NCBI GenBank assembly: GCA_945643635.1
Contig: CALZFC010000018.1
Location: 755,001-819,000 of the forward strand
DNA from: Allodiplogaster sudhausi
Taxonomy: Eukaryota > Nematoda > Chromadorea > Rhabditida > Diplogasteridae
DNA length: 64,000 bases
Reading direction: 5' to 3'
The translations under genes and the position numbers were made by a program. Positions 48,268 through 59,048 of the stretch are shown in pieces (positions within the stretch are counted from its first letter, which is position 1; every line of letters starts with the position of its first letter). Under the pieces are notes generated by a model that worked only from the letters and a program-made list of their open reading frames with translations, was not told where the DNA came from and made no database searches.

Positions 48268-50935
48268 GTTTAAGAGAGCCTCTCTGTAAGGATCAAGGAG
48301 CGTCTGCCCCGGGGAATTTTTGTTTTCTTTTACTTTGAAAACTTTATGAGGGATGTATCTGCAATTCATAACAAGGTTTAGGTGGTCAAAAAGTTTTGAA
48401 AAATTTTTTTTCTCTTAGATATAAGTCGAAATGTTCAAATATTTTGATTGACCATATTTACCGTTAAACTTAATATTTCTGGAAAATCTTTTCAGTGTTC
48501 GATTCCTTGTTCAAAACTACACAAAAAAGTCCGTGGTGACCATTTCCGAACATTTTTATTTTTATGAGTTTTATCCAATTTAAATTTTTCAAATCTGGTT
48601 TTCGGGCAATAACTTTTTTTTTACCATTACGTCCAGAAAACCGAATCATCCATAAGAAAGAGGAGGAAAAACTACACATAACACGTGTCTACGAGGAAAA
48701 ATCTCGGATACACTTTTTGGGTATCTGCATTTGAATACGGGTTTCTAAGCAAATTTCGGCTTTGGCTGCAAACCATAATTTCTTTCAAACTTCATCACTT
48801 GTAAAACGGAATGTTCCATTCGATGTAATTTTTTATGCTCTTTCAAATGGTGTATACTTTGTTCGCAAAAGAAATTAGTCTAAAGGCCTAAAATTGACTT
48901 TTTCTGTTTTTGGCCAATTTCTGGTGTTGAAATACTCATTCTTTGGACCATTAATGGGTCATATAGGCAGACTTTTCATATAAACTTTACTCTACAAGAA
49001 AGAGCAGTTAAAACTGAGTCGGATACAGCTTTTTAATCAAAATCTGAGGATACCTTTTTTGGGAATACGTATTTGAATGCTGACTGTTGAATGCGATATT
49101 GCTGAATATTTTTTAGCAAATATTTCAAATTAGTTCCTTTGAAACATCTAGCACCCAATAACGGGTATTCCAGGATTCTTTGAAGTTCTTTCATGATATA
49201 CCACTCAAAAGTACTCAAAAAGTCAAGAAATTTAATTTATACGAGCCTAGATGGCGAAATAAATGTACGAAAACTCCTTCGAAACCAACTATCAGGTCTG
49301 TTATGAGCAGGATTATCAAAAAGGTCATAAGCATTCGAAAGAGCAGAGACTTTTACATAATATATCCACCGATGAAAGAGCAAAACCTGCACAGTTTTTA
49401 GAAATCTTGAAATTTCGAAAAAAATCCACGAGATGTTTCGAATTTTGAGCTGTTCTGCGAAAGCTGGTGCCAATGGAACTTATGTTCTGAAAACTGTGCC
49501 ATTAGGTTGTTTGAGACGAGAAACATAAATTTGACGTTCATTTTCTACCTTTGACTACCATCCATATTTCACTTGATCGAAATGAAATTTTTCTGCATAT
49601 TATATTTCATTCTTTTGGCAAAAGTACCATGGATGGTAGTCAAAAGTAGAAAATGAACGTCAAATTTATGTTTCTCGTATCAAACAACCTAATGGCACAC
49701 TTTTCAGAACATAAGTTCCATTGGTACCAGCTTTCGCAGAACAGCTCAAAATAGTCGAAACATCTCGTGGATTTTTTTTTCGAAATTTCAAGATTTCTAA
49801 AAACTGTACAGGTTTTGCTCTTTCATCGGTGGATATATTATGTAAAAGTCTCTGCTCTTTCGAATGCTTATGACCTTTTTGATAATTCTGCTCATAACAG
49901 ACCTGATAGTTGGCTTCGAAGGAATTTTCGTACATTTATTTCGCCATCTATGCTCGTAAAAATGAAATTTCTTGACTTTTTGAGTACTTTTGAGTGGTAT
50001 ATCATGAAAGAACTTCAAAGAATCCTGGAATACCCGTTATTGGGTGCTAGATGTTTCAAAAGAACTAATTTGAAATATTTGCTAAAAAATATTCAGCAAT
50101 ATCGCCTTCAACAGTCAGCATTCAAATACGTATTCCTAAAAATGGTATCCTCAGATTTTGATTAAAAAGCTGTATCCGACTCAGCTTTAACTGCTCTTTC
50201 TTGTAGAGTAACGTTTATGTGGAAAGTCTGCCTATATGACACATTAATGGTCCAAAGAATGAGTATTTCAACACCAGAAATTGGCCAAAAACAGAAAAAG
50301 TCAATTTTAGGTCTTTAGACTAATTTCTTTTGCGAACAAAGTATACACCATTTGAAAGAGCATAAAAAATTACATCGAATGGAACATTCCGTTTTACAAT
50401 TGATGAAGTTTGAAAGAAATTATGGTTTGCAGCCAAAGCCGAAATTTGCTCAGAAACCCGTATTCAAATGCAGATACCCAAAAAGTGTATCCGAGATTTT
50501 TCCTCGTAGACACATGTTATGTGTAGTTTTCCCTCCTCTTTCTTATGTATGATTCGGTTTTCTGGAAGTAATGGTAAAAAAAAAGTTATTGCCCGAAAAC
50601 CAGATTTGAAAACCTTAAATTGGATAAAACTCATAAAAATAAAAATGTTCAGAAATGGTCACAACGGACTTTTTTGTGTAGTTTTGAACAAGGAATCGAA
50701 CACTAAAAGATTTTCCAGAAATATTAAGTTTAACGGTAAATATGGTCAATCAAAATATTTGAACATTTCGACATATCTAAGAGAAAAAATTTTTTCAAAA
50801 CTTTTTGACCACCTAAACCTTGTTATGAATTGCAGATACATCCCTCATAAAGTTTTCAAAAAAAGAAAACAAAAATTCCCCGGGGCAGGCGTCCATAGCG
50901 GCCTCCTTGAGTCTTACAGAGAGGCTCTCTTAAAC
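48268..50935. mobile_element. 2.67-kb foldback (long inverted repeat) element
   Basis: Two arms of about 1.3 kb (48268-49567 and about 49628-50935) are reverse complements almost end to end, separated by about 60 bp. Matching landmarks are GTTTAAGAGAGCCTCTCTGT at the outer ends, CCCCGGGGAATTTTTGTTTT, and GACGTTCATTTTCTAC next to the centre. The arms differ by scattered substitutions and small indels (for example AAATTTTTC against AAGGTTTTC), so they have diverged since forming. A clear target duplication was not found. No transposase is evident: frames of 60-150 codons in the arms are AT-rich, mirror one another and carry no recognised motif. Transcription through it would give a very long double-stranded RNA. 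Confidence 0.85.
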
Positions 50936-52470
50936 TGTTTGTTGGATGTTAACGACAAGCAATCGCTTTGATTTCTGGATCAAAGGAATGGATGAATTGG
51001 CACGGCTGAGTCACAAGAAATGCAGAACTGCTTTGCCTACTTTGGATTTCGCAGGTAAACAAGCAACGAACCAACGCCCTCTATCTCCGCGTTCGTCCAT
51101 CGGCACTTCTGAACAATCAAGCCATGTTTGTAGTATGGATTTATAGAGATATCCGATGTGACCCAGATGGCCTTGACTTGTGCTTTTTAGCTTCTGTAGC
51201 AATTTGTCGTGTCAGAATAGAAAGAATAAAGAAGAGAAGGAAGAGCACGACAGAGTGGAAGAGAAGAAGAAAGAGAAGGCAGAGTCGAGACTGAAGATGA
51301 CTGTTGTCCTCTGCTGGGTGACCTCGGTTAAATTGTTGAAAGGCGCGTGCCAATGCACCGCTACACCAACTTATAATTGCTCTTACTAACGTCTCACTAG
51401 TCACGATTTTGGTCTCTCCTCTCCTCCTTCTTTTTCTCATCCTGTCACAAACTCATATTCCAGTCCACGCTATTTCTATTTTCCTTCAACTTTCTCTTGT
51501 ACTCTATCGTCTCTACACGCTATTCTGGAACGGAATAAGTAAAAGTAAAACAAATTATTCTTTCATTAAAAAAATTAAAAATAGTGGAGCAGCAGTAATA
51601 ATAGCAATAAATTGCTGTACGTATGTTGGACTCTGTACTCTAAATAAACATAGAAAAAGGAATATTAGCAAAAATTTTACGTGGTTATACGCCGTTATAT
51701 CCAGCAAAAGCTGGCATAATTTCAAATTAGAATTTATTTTAATCGTTCTTTCTTATAACTGAAATGTTATTTTCTGTGAACACCACAAAAAGTAGTTGTA
51801 CATATTCGTTTACTTTTCCTTGTTCATTGACGATGGTTCTCATCTCTCAGAAGACATTGACTCGTGAGTAGAGCATGTCTTGTAATCAGATCTGAGGGGC
51901 GTATGAGAAAGCGGAAGAGGCGAAGGGAAAAGGAAGAAGAATTCAGATACTTCTATGCACATCTAAGGAATGCAACGGCACAATTCTTTTGCTTTCCTCC
52001 TGTCTTCGTTTCTCATTTTACACGCCGATCTTACTCCATCGCTTTCCACTACTATCTTTCCATATCCTAAACAAATTCAATATCCCTATAGCATAGTAAA
52101 AAAAACATTTCCACCACCCAAGGGGTTTCAATCATTCTTCCTGGTTCAAGCTCTCAGTGGCCAACTGTCAGGCCCAACAGGGTGTTCGAGCAAACTCCGA
52201 GCTGTCAACTTAGTGTCCACTGATTGTGCGGTAAGAAGGCGTCAAGAAGCTGACAGGATGGTACCAGAAGCAATGCATCAAACTTGTGAAAAGACACCTG
52301 TTTACATGAATTGGCTGTCAAAGTTTGTTCTGTCCAAGCGCTCTCAATTTGACTATTTTTTGGAGAGTTTTCGATGTGTAAAGGATGTTTTTTTTTAATA
52401 AAAAAAGGAAAGGTGCTCACCCCGTTACTACATAAAAAAGGAATATTGTGAAGAGGAACAAAGAGAGAAA

Positions 52471-52506
<36 letters not shown>

Positions 52507-54448
52507 AGGAGTGAAAGTGAGAAAGAGAGCGAGAAAGAGCGAAAGAGAGAAAGAGAGCGAGAAAGAGAGAAAGAGTAAAAGAGAGCAAGAGTAAAATAGA
52601 GAAAGAGAGTAATTGAGAAAGAAAGAAATAAAGAAAGAGAGAAAAAAGTACAGAGAGAAAGAGAGACAGAGAGAAGATGCCATTCCCTCCAGCGAGAACT
52701 TGAAATGATGAAGTCTCAAGTGAAATGAGCATCGTCAGAGTTCGTCTTAAAGGACGAACGTCGCCATGAAATAATCTGATTTGTCCTCTCGCTTTTTCTT
52801 CTTCCTCATGGGATCGGGCACGAAGTTGGTAATCAGACATATATCTTGATATTCTGGATATGTTTTTTCAATGCCATATTCTTAGAATTATGAGAAATCG
52901 CTTTTTAAAGAACATAAGCCGATTGGTTAATGAATCAAAACGTCCCCATTGAATCAAGAATGTTCTCGGCTGAGTTGGAGGCGGAGTCATCCATGGTTTG
53001 CCCTTATTCTTTCATCTCAGTACTTCTCCAGTATGTCCTTTCCTCCTTTACTTTCCTTCTTTTCGACCTCATAATTCATGAGGCTCTATGTATGTGTTCA
53101 TCTTTGCTTCTTCTTGCCTGCTAATCTGCCATAACCCATATATCCTTACCAACTCATTCCCTCTCTCTTTGTCTGTATTTCTCTCTCTTTCTCTCTTTCT
53201 ATATCTCTCAGTTCGTCTTTCCCACTCTCTCTTGCTAACCAGCTTTTCCTCCGTATCTGTCACCGAAACTGTTTTGTCGTGCAATACGGCTCTTCTAGTT
53301 TCGCTCGGCCCTCACTGAGCCACATTCAACCTTCTTTTTAGCCTTTACTTTCCAGAAACCATTTCGGCAAGTCTATTTTACTGCTATAGCGCTAGTTTCT
53401 GCCGGCATGCTTGGGCTATTCTTAGGGTTTCATCCAGGCCGTTATAAAAGACAGGATATTATAGAATTATGGAATTATCGAGAACAAGCATATGCTCGAA
53501 ATTATTCTTACAATTAGTCAATTTTTCACTTTCAAGAAAGCGTTCACCAATATTGGCTGATGCTCGTTGGTCGATATCCAGGTCCGTGAAGTTTATTTCT
53601 ATTTATTTTTACGAAGTAGCATGTCTTTCAGAGTACCCAGATAGAACTGCCTGTCATGTCATGTAAGCAATGGATGCTAACCAATCTTGCCGCCTCGGAA
53701 AACAAAAACTCGGAAGTAATCATTTAGGCCCTCTAGTATTAGGTTAGCATAAATCACTCTTTTGGGCGACTTTCCCGGCACGAAAAAATAATAACCCTTC
53801 ATATTTTGATTCTTCCTCCTGTCGTTCTGAATGCAAAAGACCCGTGATGACGCGACTCCCTCTCTCCTTCTGCTTTCACCTTTTCGCCTCTTATCCGTCG
53901 CCTTCTCACTCTAATCATCAATCCTATTCTTATGCACTCTCTTCTCTCTTCGTCTGCCATTGTCTCTCCATCTCTCCTCTCTCTCTTACTCACTCACTCT
54001 CTCTCTTTTTCTCTCTCACGGTGCCTTCTCCAGAGTGGCCGAAGGGCCAGAGAGGGAATCTGAAGCCTCTCTCCTTTCTTTAGCCTCTCACGGATTGACG
54101 ACAGCGAGAGAGTGGGTGAAGTGGGGAGACTTAGAGAAGCGGAGATATTGGCTGAGGGGTGGCATCATCTCTTACAGCAATGGAATAGTAAATGCAGGCT
54201 TGCCACTTCGATCTGGAACGAACAAATAAGAGAAGATGACATGTTTGAGAAGCATGGGAATCTGCATTGAAGGAGTTTCCGCTAATACTCTCTCCATTAT
54301 GCAAATAAGAAAGTAATCTTTTGTTGGTGTCTGTAGGCTGGCATGAGACAGCTGCCATCTTCTTCCTTCGTCGGACCTGTCTTTCATCTCAGTTACTCTT
54401 TACTTCTACGACATCCGTGTGCCAATTCGGTTTTATTGCATCAAGAAG

Positions 54449-54546
<98 letters not shown>

Positions 54547-56151
54547 AAGAGTGAGTGAAAACGGGAGAAAGAGAGAAACATATGCATGAAGAGTTGATTG
54601 CCTACGCTGAATGTAGAGAATGAAGAAGCGTGAATTATGAAGTGCGAGAAGAAGGGGACAAATCGCAAGGATTGAAGAAGGAATGAAGTTCGGTTGGAGG
54701 AGTTGATAGCTCACTGATTTCCTATGGCAACTCGTGCCTCTAAACTGCCTCGAACTCACTCAAATTACCTCGCTAAATTCGATTGCTTATATAGCATTTA
54801 ATGTCTGAAGCGGGAGCTTCGCTTTTGTTTTCCCTTCCTTCTCTCTCTCTCTCTCTCTCTTCACCACTCTTCGTCTTCTTTTTCCTCGCTTACTCTGTTG
54901 TTGCTGCAACAGAGTTGTAATGGCCGCTCTCTGATAAATAGCTGTCCAGTTCGTCTCGCGCCACTCCGTCTCTCCATTTCTGCATTTACTTTTACTTATT
55001 TTCTACCCAGCCGTCTATATTTCTGCTTCTATATTTCTTCGCTGTTTCTCTTTCTCTGATTCTCTAACTTTCTCGCTTTCTCTCTCTTCATTCTCTGCAT
55101 CTCCCTTGCCCATTCTCATCCGAACTCGAATGTTGCTTCAACAAAATATGTTCTACGATCGACGGAATTCCCCAGTCCCTTGAGATGTCGTGATGTACTC
55201 AGGGCCAGTGAAGACACTCATGACTCTAGCTTCCTTATCAATACAACAGTTCATCTTTGTGTCAAAGAATGTTTGTGTGTTTTCCTTCTTTCTCTCCATC
55301 CTTCATTCTCTAACTCTCTATCTCTCTCTTTCTCTCTCTCTCACTCTCTCTTCTCAAGAACTCCCTCTCTGTCTAGGAATCTTCCTGTCAGGTTCTCTGA
55401 TTTATTGCTGTAACGCTTCTCTCTTCAGATGCTCAATTGGCCGCAATGCGAAATGACTTCTCTTGTTTTTGCAGTGTTCCATCGTAAAAGAAACGGAGGT
55501 GCGGTCAAAGAATCTCTGAATGCTCTTCAATGTTTCAATGGTTAAAAAAAGCAAAAATAATTATGTGCCCGTCCAAAAAACGATGGCTCTGACTTATCAA
55601 AATACTTTCTAAATATTGAGCACACTCTTCATTGCATAACGTCTTAGTTCTGTTTTATTAACTCTAGTTACAGTACTACAGGGTATATATACTATGGAAG
55701 CAAATTTTTCTCGTTAAAAAAACTATTTTGGAAACTCTGTATAAGGCTTTCCCAGATTAGTCGAGGAGAAAGGCTAAGCTTGGGGATAAGAAGGCGGCTC
55801 TCTTCCAAAGGAACTTTTAGCCCACCTCATCTTCTCATTGCATTGTTCTTCTGCTTATGCTACCGAGCTTTGCATTTCAGACTGCTACTGCTGTATATTC
55901 TTCCCTTGCCACCACATCAAACTCTCTCACTCTGCTTCTCCCCTCTCTCACTCTGTCTCTCCACTCTCTCTCTCTCGTCACCTTCTCCTTCTCTCACTCC
56001 TTATCTCTCGGTGTATGCTATCCTTTCCATCGAAGAGCATCTCTCTGCCCATCATCCTCCTTCCCATGCCTGCATAGGCTATCACCCTCTTCATTCTCCA
56101 TCTTTCCGCCTGAGACCTGGCATTTCTTTAAGTATCCACTGCCGTCACTTC
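50936..56151. other. Repeat-rich region without assignable genes
   Basis: Pure or near-pure (GA)n tracts at 52475-52680 (minus-strand CT) and 54447-54550, CT-rich stretches at 53160-53235, 53930-54015 and 55300-55375. Frames such as 51141-51440 (-) and 51409-51762 (+) have some ordinary-looking sequence but no phase-consistent exon partner. Confidence 0.4.
54447..54556. repeat. Long (GA)n microsatellite
   Basis: A nearly pure GA tract of about 85-110 bases, the longest in the window, with all purines on the plus strand. Confidence 0.97.
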
Positions 56152-56538
56152 TTAGAAGGGCCAAAGAGGGCTGACCATCAGCAATTTGGCAGCCCAAGAG
56201 GCGAGCTTCAGATTGTCCTCAGTGCACTGTTTCTCACACTCTTCGTGGAAGAATCGGTTCAGTTCATCAATGACAGTCTGAAGTTTGACTGTTTTTGTAA
56301 GGAAGTTGAAGCAAGCTCCCCAACATGTCTTCTTTGCGAATCCTTTTTGTGATCATTGGTGCATATTCGGCTATTTCTTGCACGCATAACCTAGAATACA
56401 TCTGCCTAAAACAGGGTGGTCCTCTTGCGAAGACAAATCAAAGATTCGTTGCCAGCGGCAGCCTTCCACCTCGGCGCCTTCCGCCGTCTCAACAATGCGC
56501 CCCTTCAGTCTCGTGGCTCCCTCCCTCCTCCTCTGCAT
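56152..56538 (-). CDS. Small Cys-containing protein, unrecognised
   Basis: Two exons join in phase 0: 56538-56413 (MQRRREGATRLKGRIVETAE through GCRWQRIFDLSSQEDHP) and 56328-56152 (TCWGACFNFLTKTVKLQTVI through FFHEECEKQCTEDNLKLASW, ending LLMVSPLWPF). Together they make about 100 residues. Cys spacing C-x3-C then C-x3-C around a helical middle suggests a small disulfide-bonded secreted domain. This start gives no signal peptide, so the true first exon is probably upstream; an exon-like frame NWVWTSKQDTATYIILQP near 56900-56965 on the same strand is a candidate. A signal-peptide-like frame on the opposite strand at 56325 was considered less likely. Confidence 0.4.
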
Positions 56539-56691
56539 TCATCTCCGGGCTCCCGTCGACGATAAACGAAATTGATGAAGACTTCCAAACTGATGAAAAA
56601 TGATCGTCTTGGTTAGCTTGGACTGAATTCAATTGTGTTCAGATGCAGCAGAGTGTTCAGAAAGGAACAAGAGCCAGAGTATGGGAGAGAG

Positions 56692-56855
56692 AGATTGAGG
56701 AAGGCAGAGTGAGAGAGAGAGATAGACAGAGAGGGAGAGAGATTGAAGAAGGCAGAGGGAGAGAGATTGAAGAAGACAGAGGGAGAGAGATAGAGAGAGA
56801 GATTGAAGAAGGCGTAGGGGGAGTGAGAGGAAGAGAGAGAGAGACTGGCGTGTAG
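56692..56855. repeat. GA-rich minisatellite with GATTGAAGAAGGCAGAGG units
   Basis: GAGAGAGATTGA(G/A)GAAG(G/A)C is repeated about four times within a purine-rich tract on the plus strand. Confidence 0.85.
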
Positions 56856-56965
56856 AAGGAAATTGTAAATTGAGTGAGTCTCCACCTTCTACTACGAACA
56901 CATCACAGGTTGTAGAATAATGTAGGTAGCCGTGTCCTGCTTACTCGTCCAGACCCAGTTGTCAT

Positions 56966-57548
56966 TCTCTTACATCCTTTCTCTAGATTATATGCACTAT
57001 CACATTCGGTGTGCTCTTCCTGTTTTCTGTCCGACACCTTTTTTCTTCTTTTCCTGATCTTCTCAATTTTCTCTTTTCCGTTACAATTTCCTTCCTTTTT
57101 TCTGCGGATATTAATTTCTGTTTGTCTTCTTCTTGTTCTGCGAACAACAGACTTGTCTGCCAGAGTTCTTGTAAAACGAATGTTTTAATCTGATGGAATG
57201 ACGGATTTGAGTGCAGAGTGATCTCCCTGTTCCCCACTCATGTTGAATGCATTATAATCTGTGTTCGCTTATCCAATGTAATCTTATCTTCATTCAAGTG
57301 TTCCAAGAAATGAATGATGCGCAAAGGATATCCTCCCACATTTGTAATGCCCTCAGAGACGTTGTCTACACTACATTCTTCATATCTCTCCCTCCTCTCT
57401 CGCCCTCTCGCTCTCTCTCAATATCTCATTCTCTATCTCGCTCTCTTATTCCAGTTCGCCTTCCCAATCAGCAATATTTCGCTCGCTTCCTTTTGTACGT
57501 GGTTCGTGTATGAAAATGTAATCTTTGAGAGACCGTTTTTTGATTGAG
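56966..57548. other. Upstream of the partial GPCR
   Basis: Unique sequence with a CT-rich stretch at 57380-57450. No exon was convincingly assigned; the promoter of the GPCR is expected here. Confidence 0.35.
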
Positions 57549-58225
57549 ATGAATGAATCGGAAGAAGCGTATCTGGAGGAGATCTCTGAGGGAAATGCTA
57601 CTGACATTTGCGGATTCTTCGAAGGATACACCACAGAAAGGTATCTCAATATCGATGTTATTATTACAATAATAACACATTTTAAAACCTTCCCATATCT
57701 GCTCTCACCTTTCGATTTCCTTTGCAAGATTCGCCGTGATAATGCTCTGCTCCTCCGTATCACTTTTCGGTGTCGTCGCTAACACAGTCGGTTATTAAAT
57801 ACATATTTAATTGCATCATTAAATCTCTTTTTGCTCAACTACGGCAGTTGAAATGATGGTCTGAAGATACATAGAAAGAGTGCAAGATGTTATTCTTCAG
57901 GTGCTCCTGTCCTTCTTCCGCCGCACCCTTCCTGCGTCGATCTTCACGGCGACGCTGGCCTTGCTGGATGTCTTGATCTGCTTGACGTACTTCCTTCTCT
58001 TCGGAATTGACGCCGGCTACGTGTATCTCCGCTCCGAGTTCCTGTTCGTGCTCTACCACGAATACATCGTCTTCATCTTCTTCCTCTCTCGGGTATCTCA
58101 GCTTCTTCTTCTCTCTTCCTCATAGATTGAGATGAACGAATGCAGGTGATCCAATTCGCCATTCCCTACATGCTCATCATGGCCACCCTCGAACGATTCG
58201 TCTCCACGTGCTCGGAGAGAACGAG
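57549..58225 (+). pseudogene. Rhodopsin-type GPCR, only first three membrane segments present
   Basis: Four exons join in phase: 57549-57640, 57729-57786, 57901-58092 and 58146-58225. They encode an N-terminus with a glycosylation site (EGNATD), TM1 (FAVIMLCSSVSLFGVVANT), SFFRRTLPASIF, TM2 (ATLALLDVLICLTYFLLFG), then YLRSEFLFVLYHEYIVFIFF and VIQFAIPYMLIMATLERFVS. The ERF takes the place of DRY at the end of TM3. This resembles the nematode family of orphan peptide-type receptors with 'LLFG' and 'LFVLYH' blocks. The last exon ends at a GT donor (GAG/GTCAAT), so the gene expects more exons. None for TM4-TM7 is found before the minus-strand transposon at 59.05 kb. Either the gene is cut by that element, continues beyond 64 kb, or is a dead fragment. 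The reading frame itself is intact. Confidence 0.7.
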
Positions 58226-58270
58226 GTCAATAAACTAATCCTTTGTATTTATTTCTAAATTAAACTAATT

Positions 58271-58525
58271 CACACACAGAAAACGATGTGACACGGGATG
58301 TCACAATTTGATGTCACAATAATGTACCGATTTTACTTCGGTACATATGTGTTCCACCCCATGTCACAATTTATGTTCCAAAAAATTGTGACCTCCAGTG
58401 AAACAGAAATGTGACGCGCCATGTCACAATTTTCGAGCGGTGGAGGGCAGCGTATCCCAGCAAAAATGTGACATTGCATGTCACAATTAGGCGGCAGCAC
58501 ATAAATTGTGACATGCTCCCACCGT
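58271..58525. repeat. Word-repeat module A (ATGTCACAATT) next to ACACACAGAAAA
   Basis: Starts CACACACAGAAAACG. Over about 250 bp the word (A/C)ATGTCACAATT or its reverse complement appears about nine times. Three hairpins share one layout: ATGTGAC, four or five spacer bases, ATGTCACAATT (about 58285, 58408, 58465). A separate perfect stem ATGTACCG/CGGTACAT is at 58323-58347. It lies in what would be the next intron of the GPCR. Confidence 0.85.
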
Positions 58526-59048
58526 TAGCTCCGCCCCTTTTGCTCTCCCTCCCCCTTCATCCATTCTTCGAATTAGTGATTCATTTACTATTATGCATGC
58601 CACTGGCATTTAATAACAAGAAGAATTATTCATTAAGTTAGTGAGACCTTCAAAAGATTACAGTAACAACTCAACACATTCACAAGGAAACAGTAACAAC
58701 TAACACACTTACAAGATAACCGCGCCGAGTTAAATGAATTTGGGCTACTTAATCATGATAAAATTGAGTTACTGGTCATAAAACGACAAGAATTAATACA
58801 TTCTGTAAAGACTGTTTTTCTTAGAAGGATATGTCTATGTTACCAGTTACTTTCTGAATGAATCTTGGAAATAAAAATTCGATAGTTCTAAAATGAAAGA
58901 AACGTATAGCATGAAAGCAAGTTAAAAAATGAAACAATCTTTTACTAAGATGAAAGAATGTTCTCAAGTGAAATAAACTCAAGTAAAAGAAAATTTTCAG
59001 ATGTAAGAGTCAACAAAAAAATGTGATCTAATGAGATCAGACTGGCCT
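58526..59048. other. Junction between GPCR remnant and transposon genes
   Basis: Contains a tandem pair of about 30 bp (CAGTAACAACT(C)AACACA at 58661 and 58690) and AT-rich DNA. The left terminus of the two-gene transposon should be here, but no inverted-repeat end could be matched because its partner lies outside the window. Confidence 0.4.

Noticed and set aside
49033..50165. Open frames of 60-132 codons within the foldback arms
   Set aside because: They mirror each other in both arms, are AT-rich, and contain no transposase or other motif; treated as chance frames in an inverted repeat.
56325..56603. Plus-strand frame starting MSSLRILFVIIGAYSAISC
   Set aside because: Looks like a signal peptide, but the following sequence is low-complexity and the minus strand gives a better two-exon gene over the same bases.
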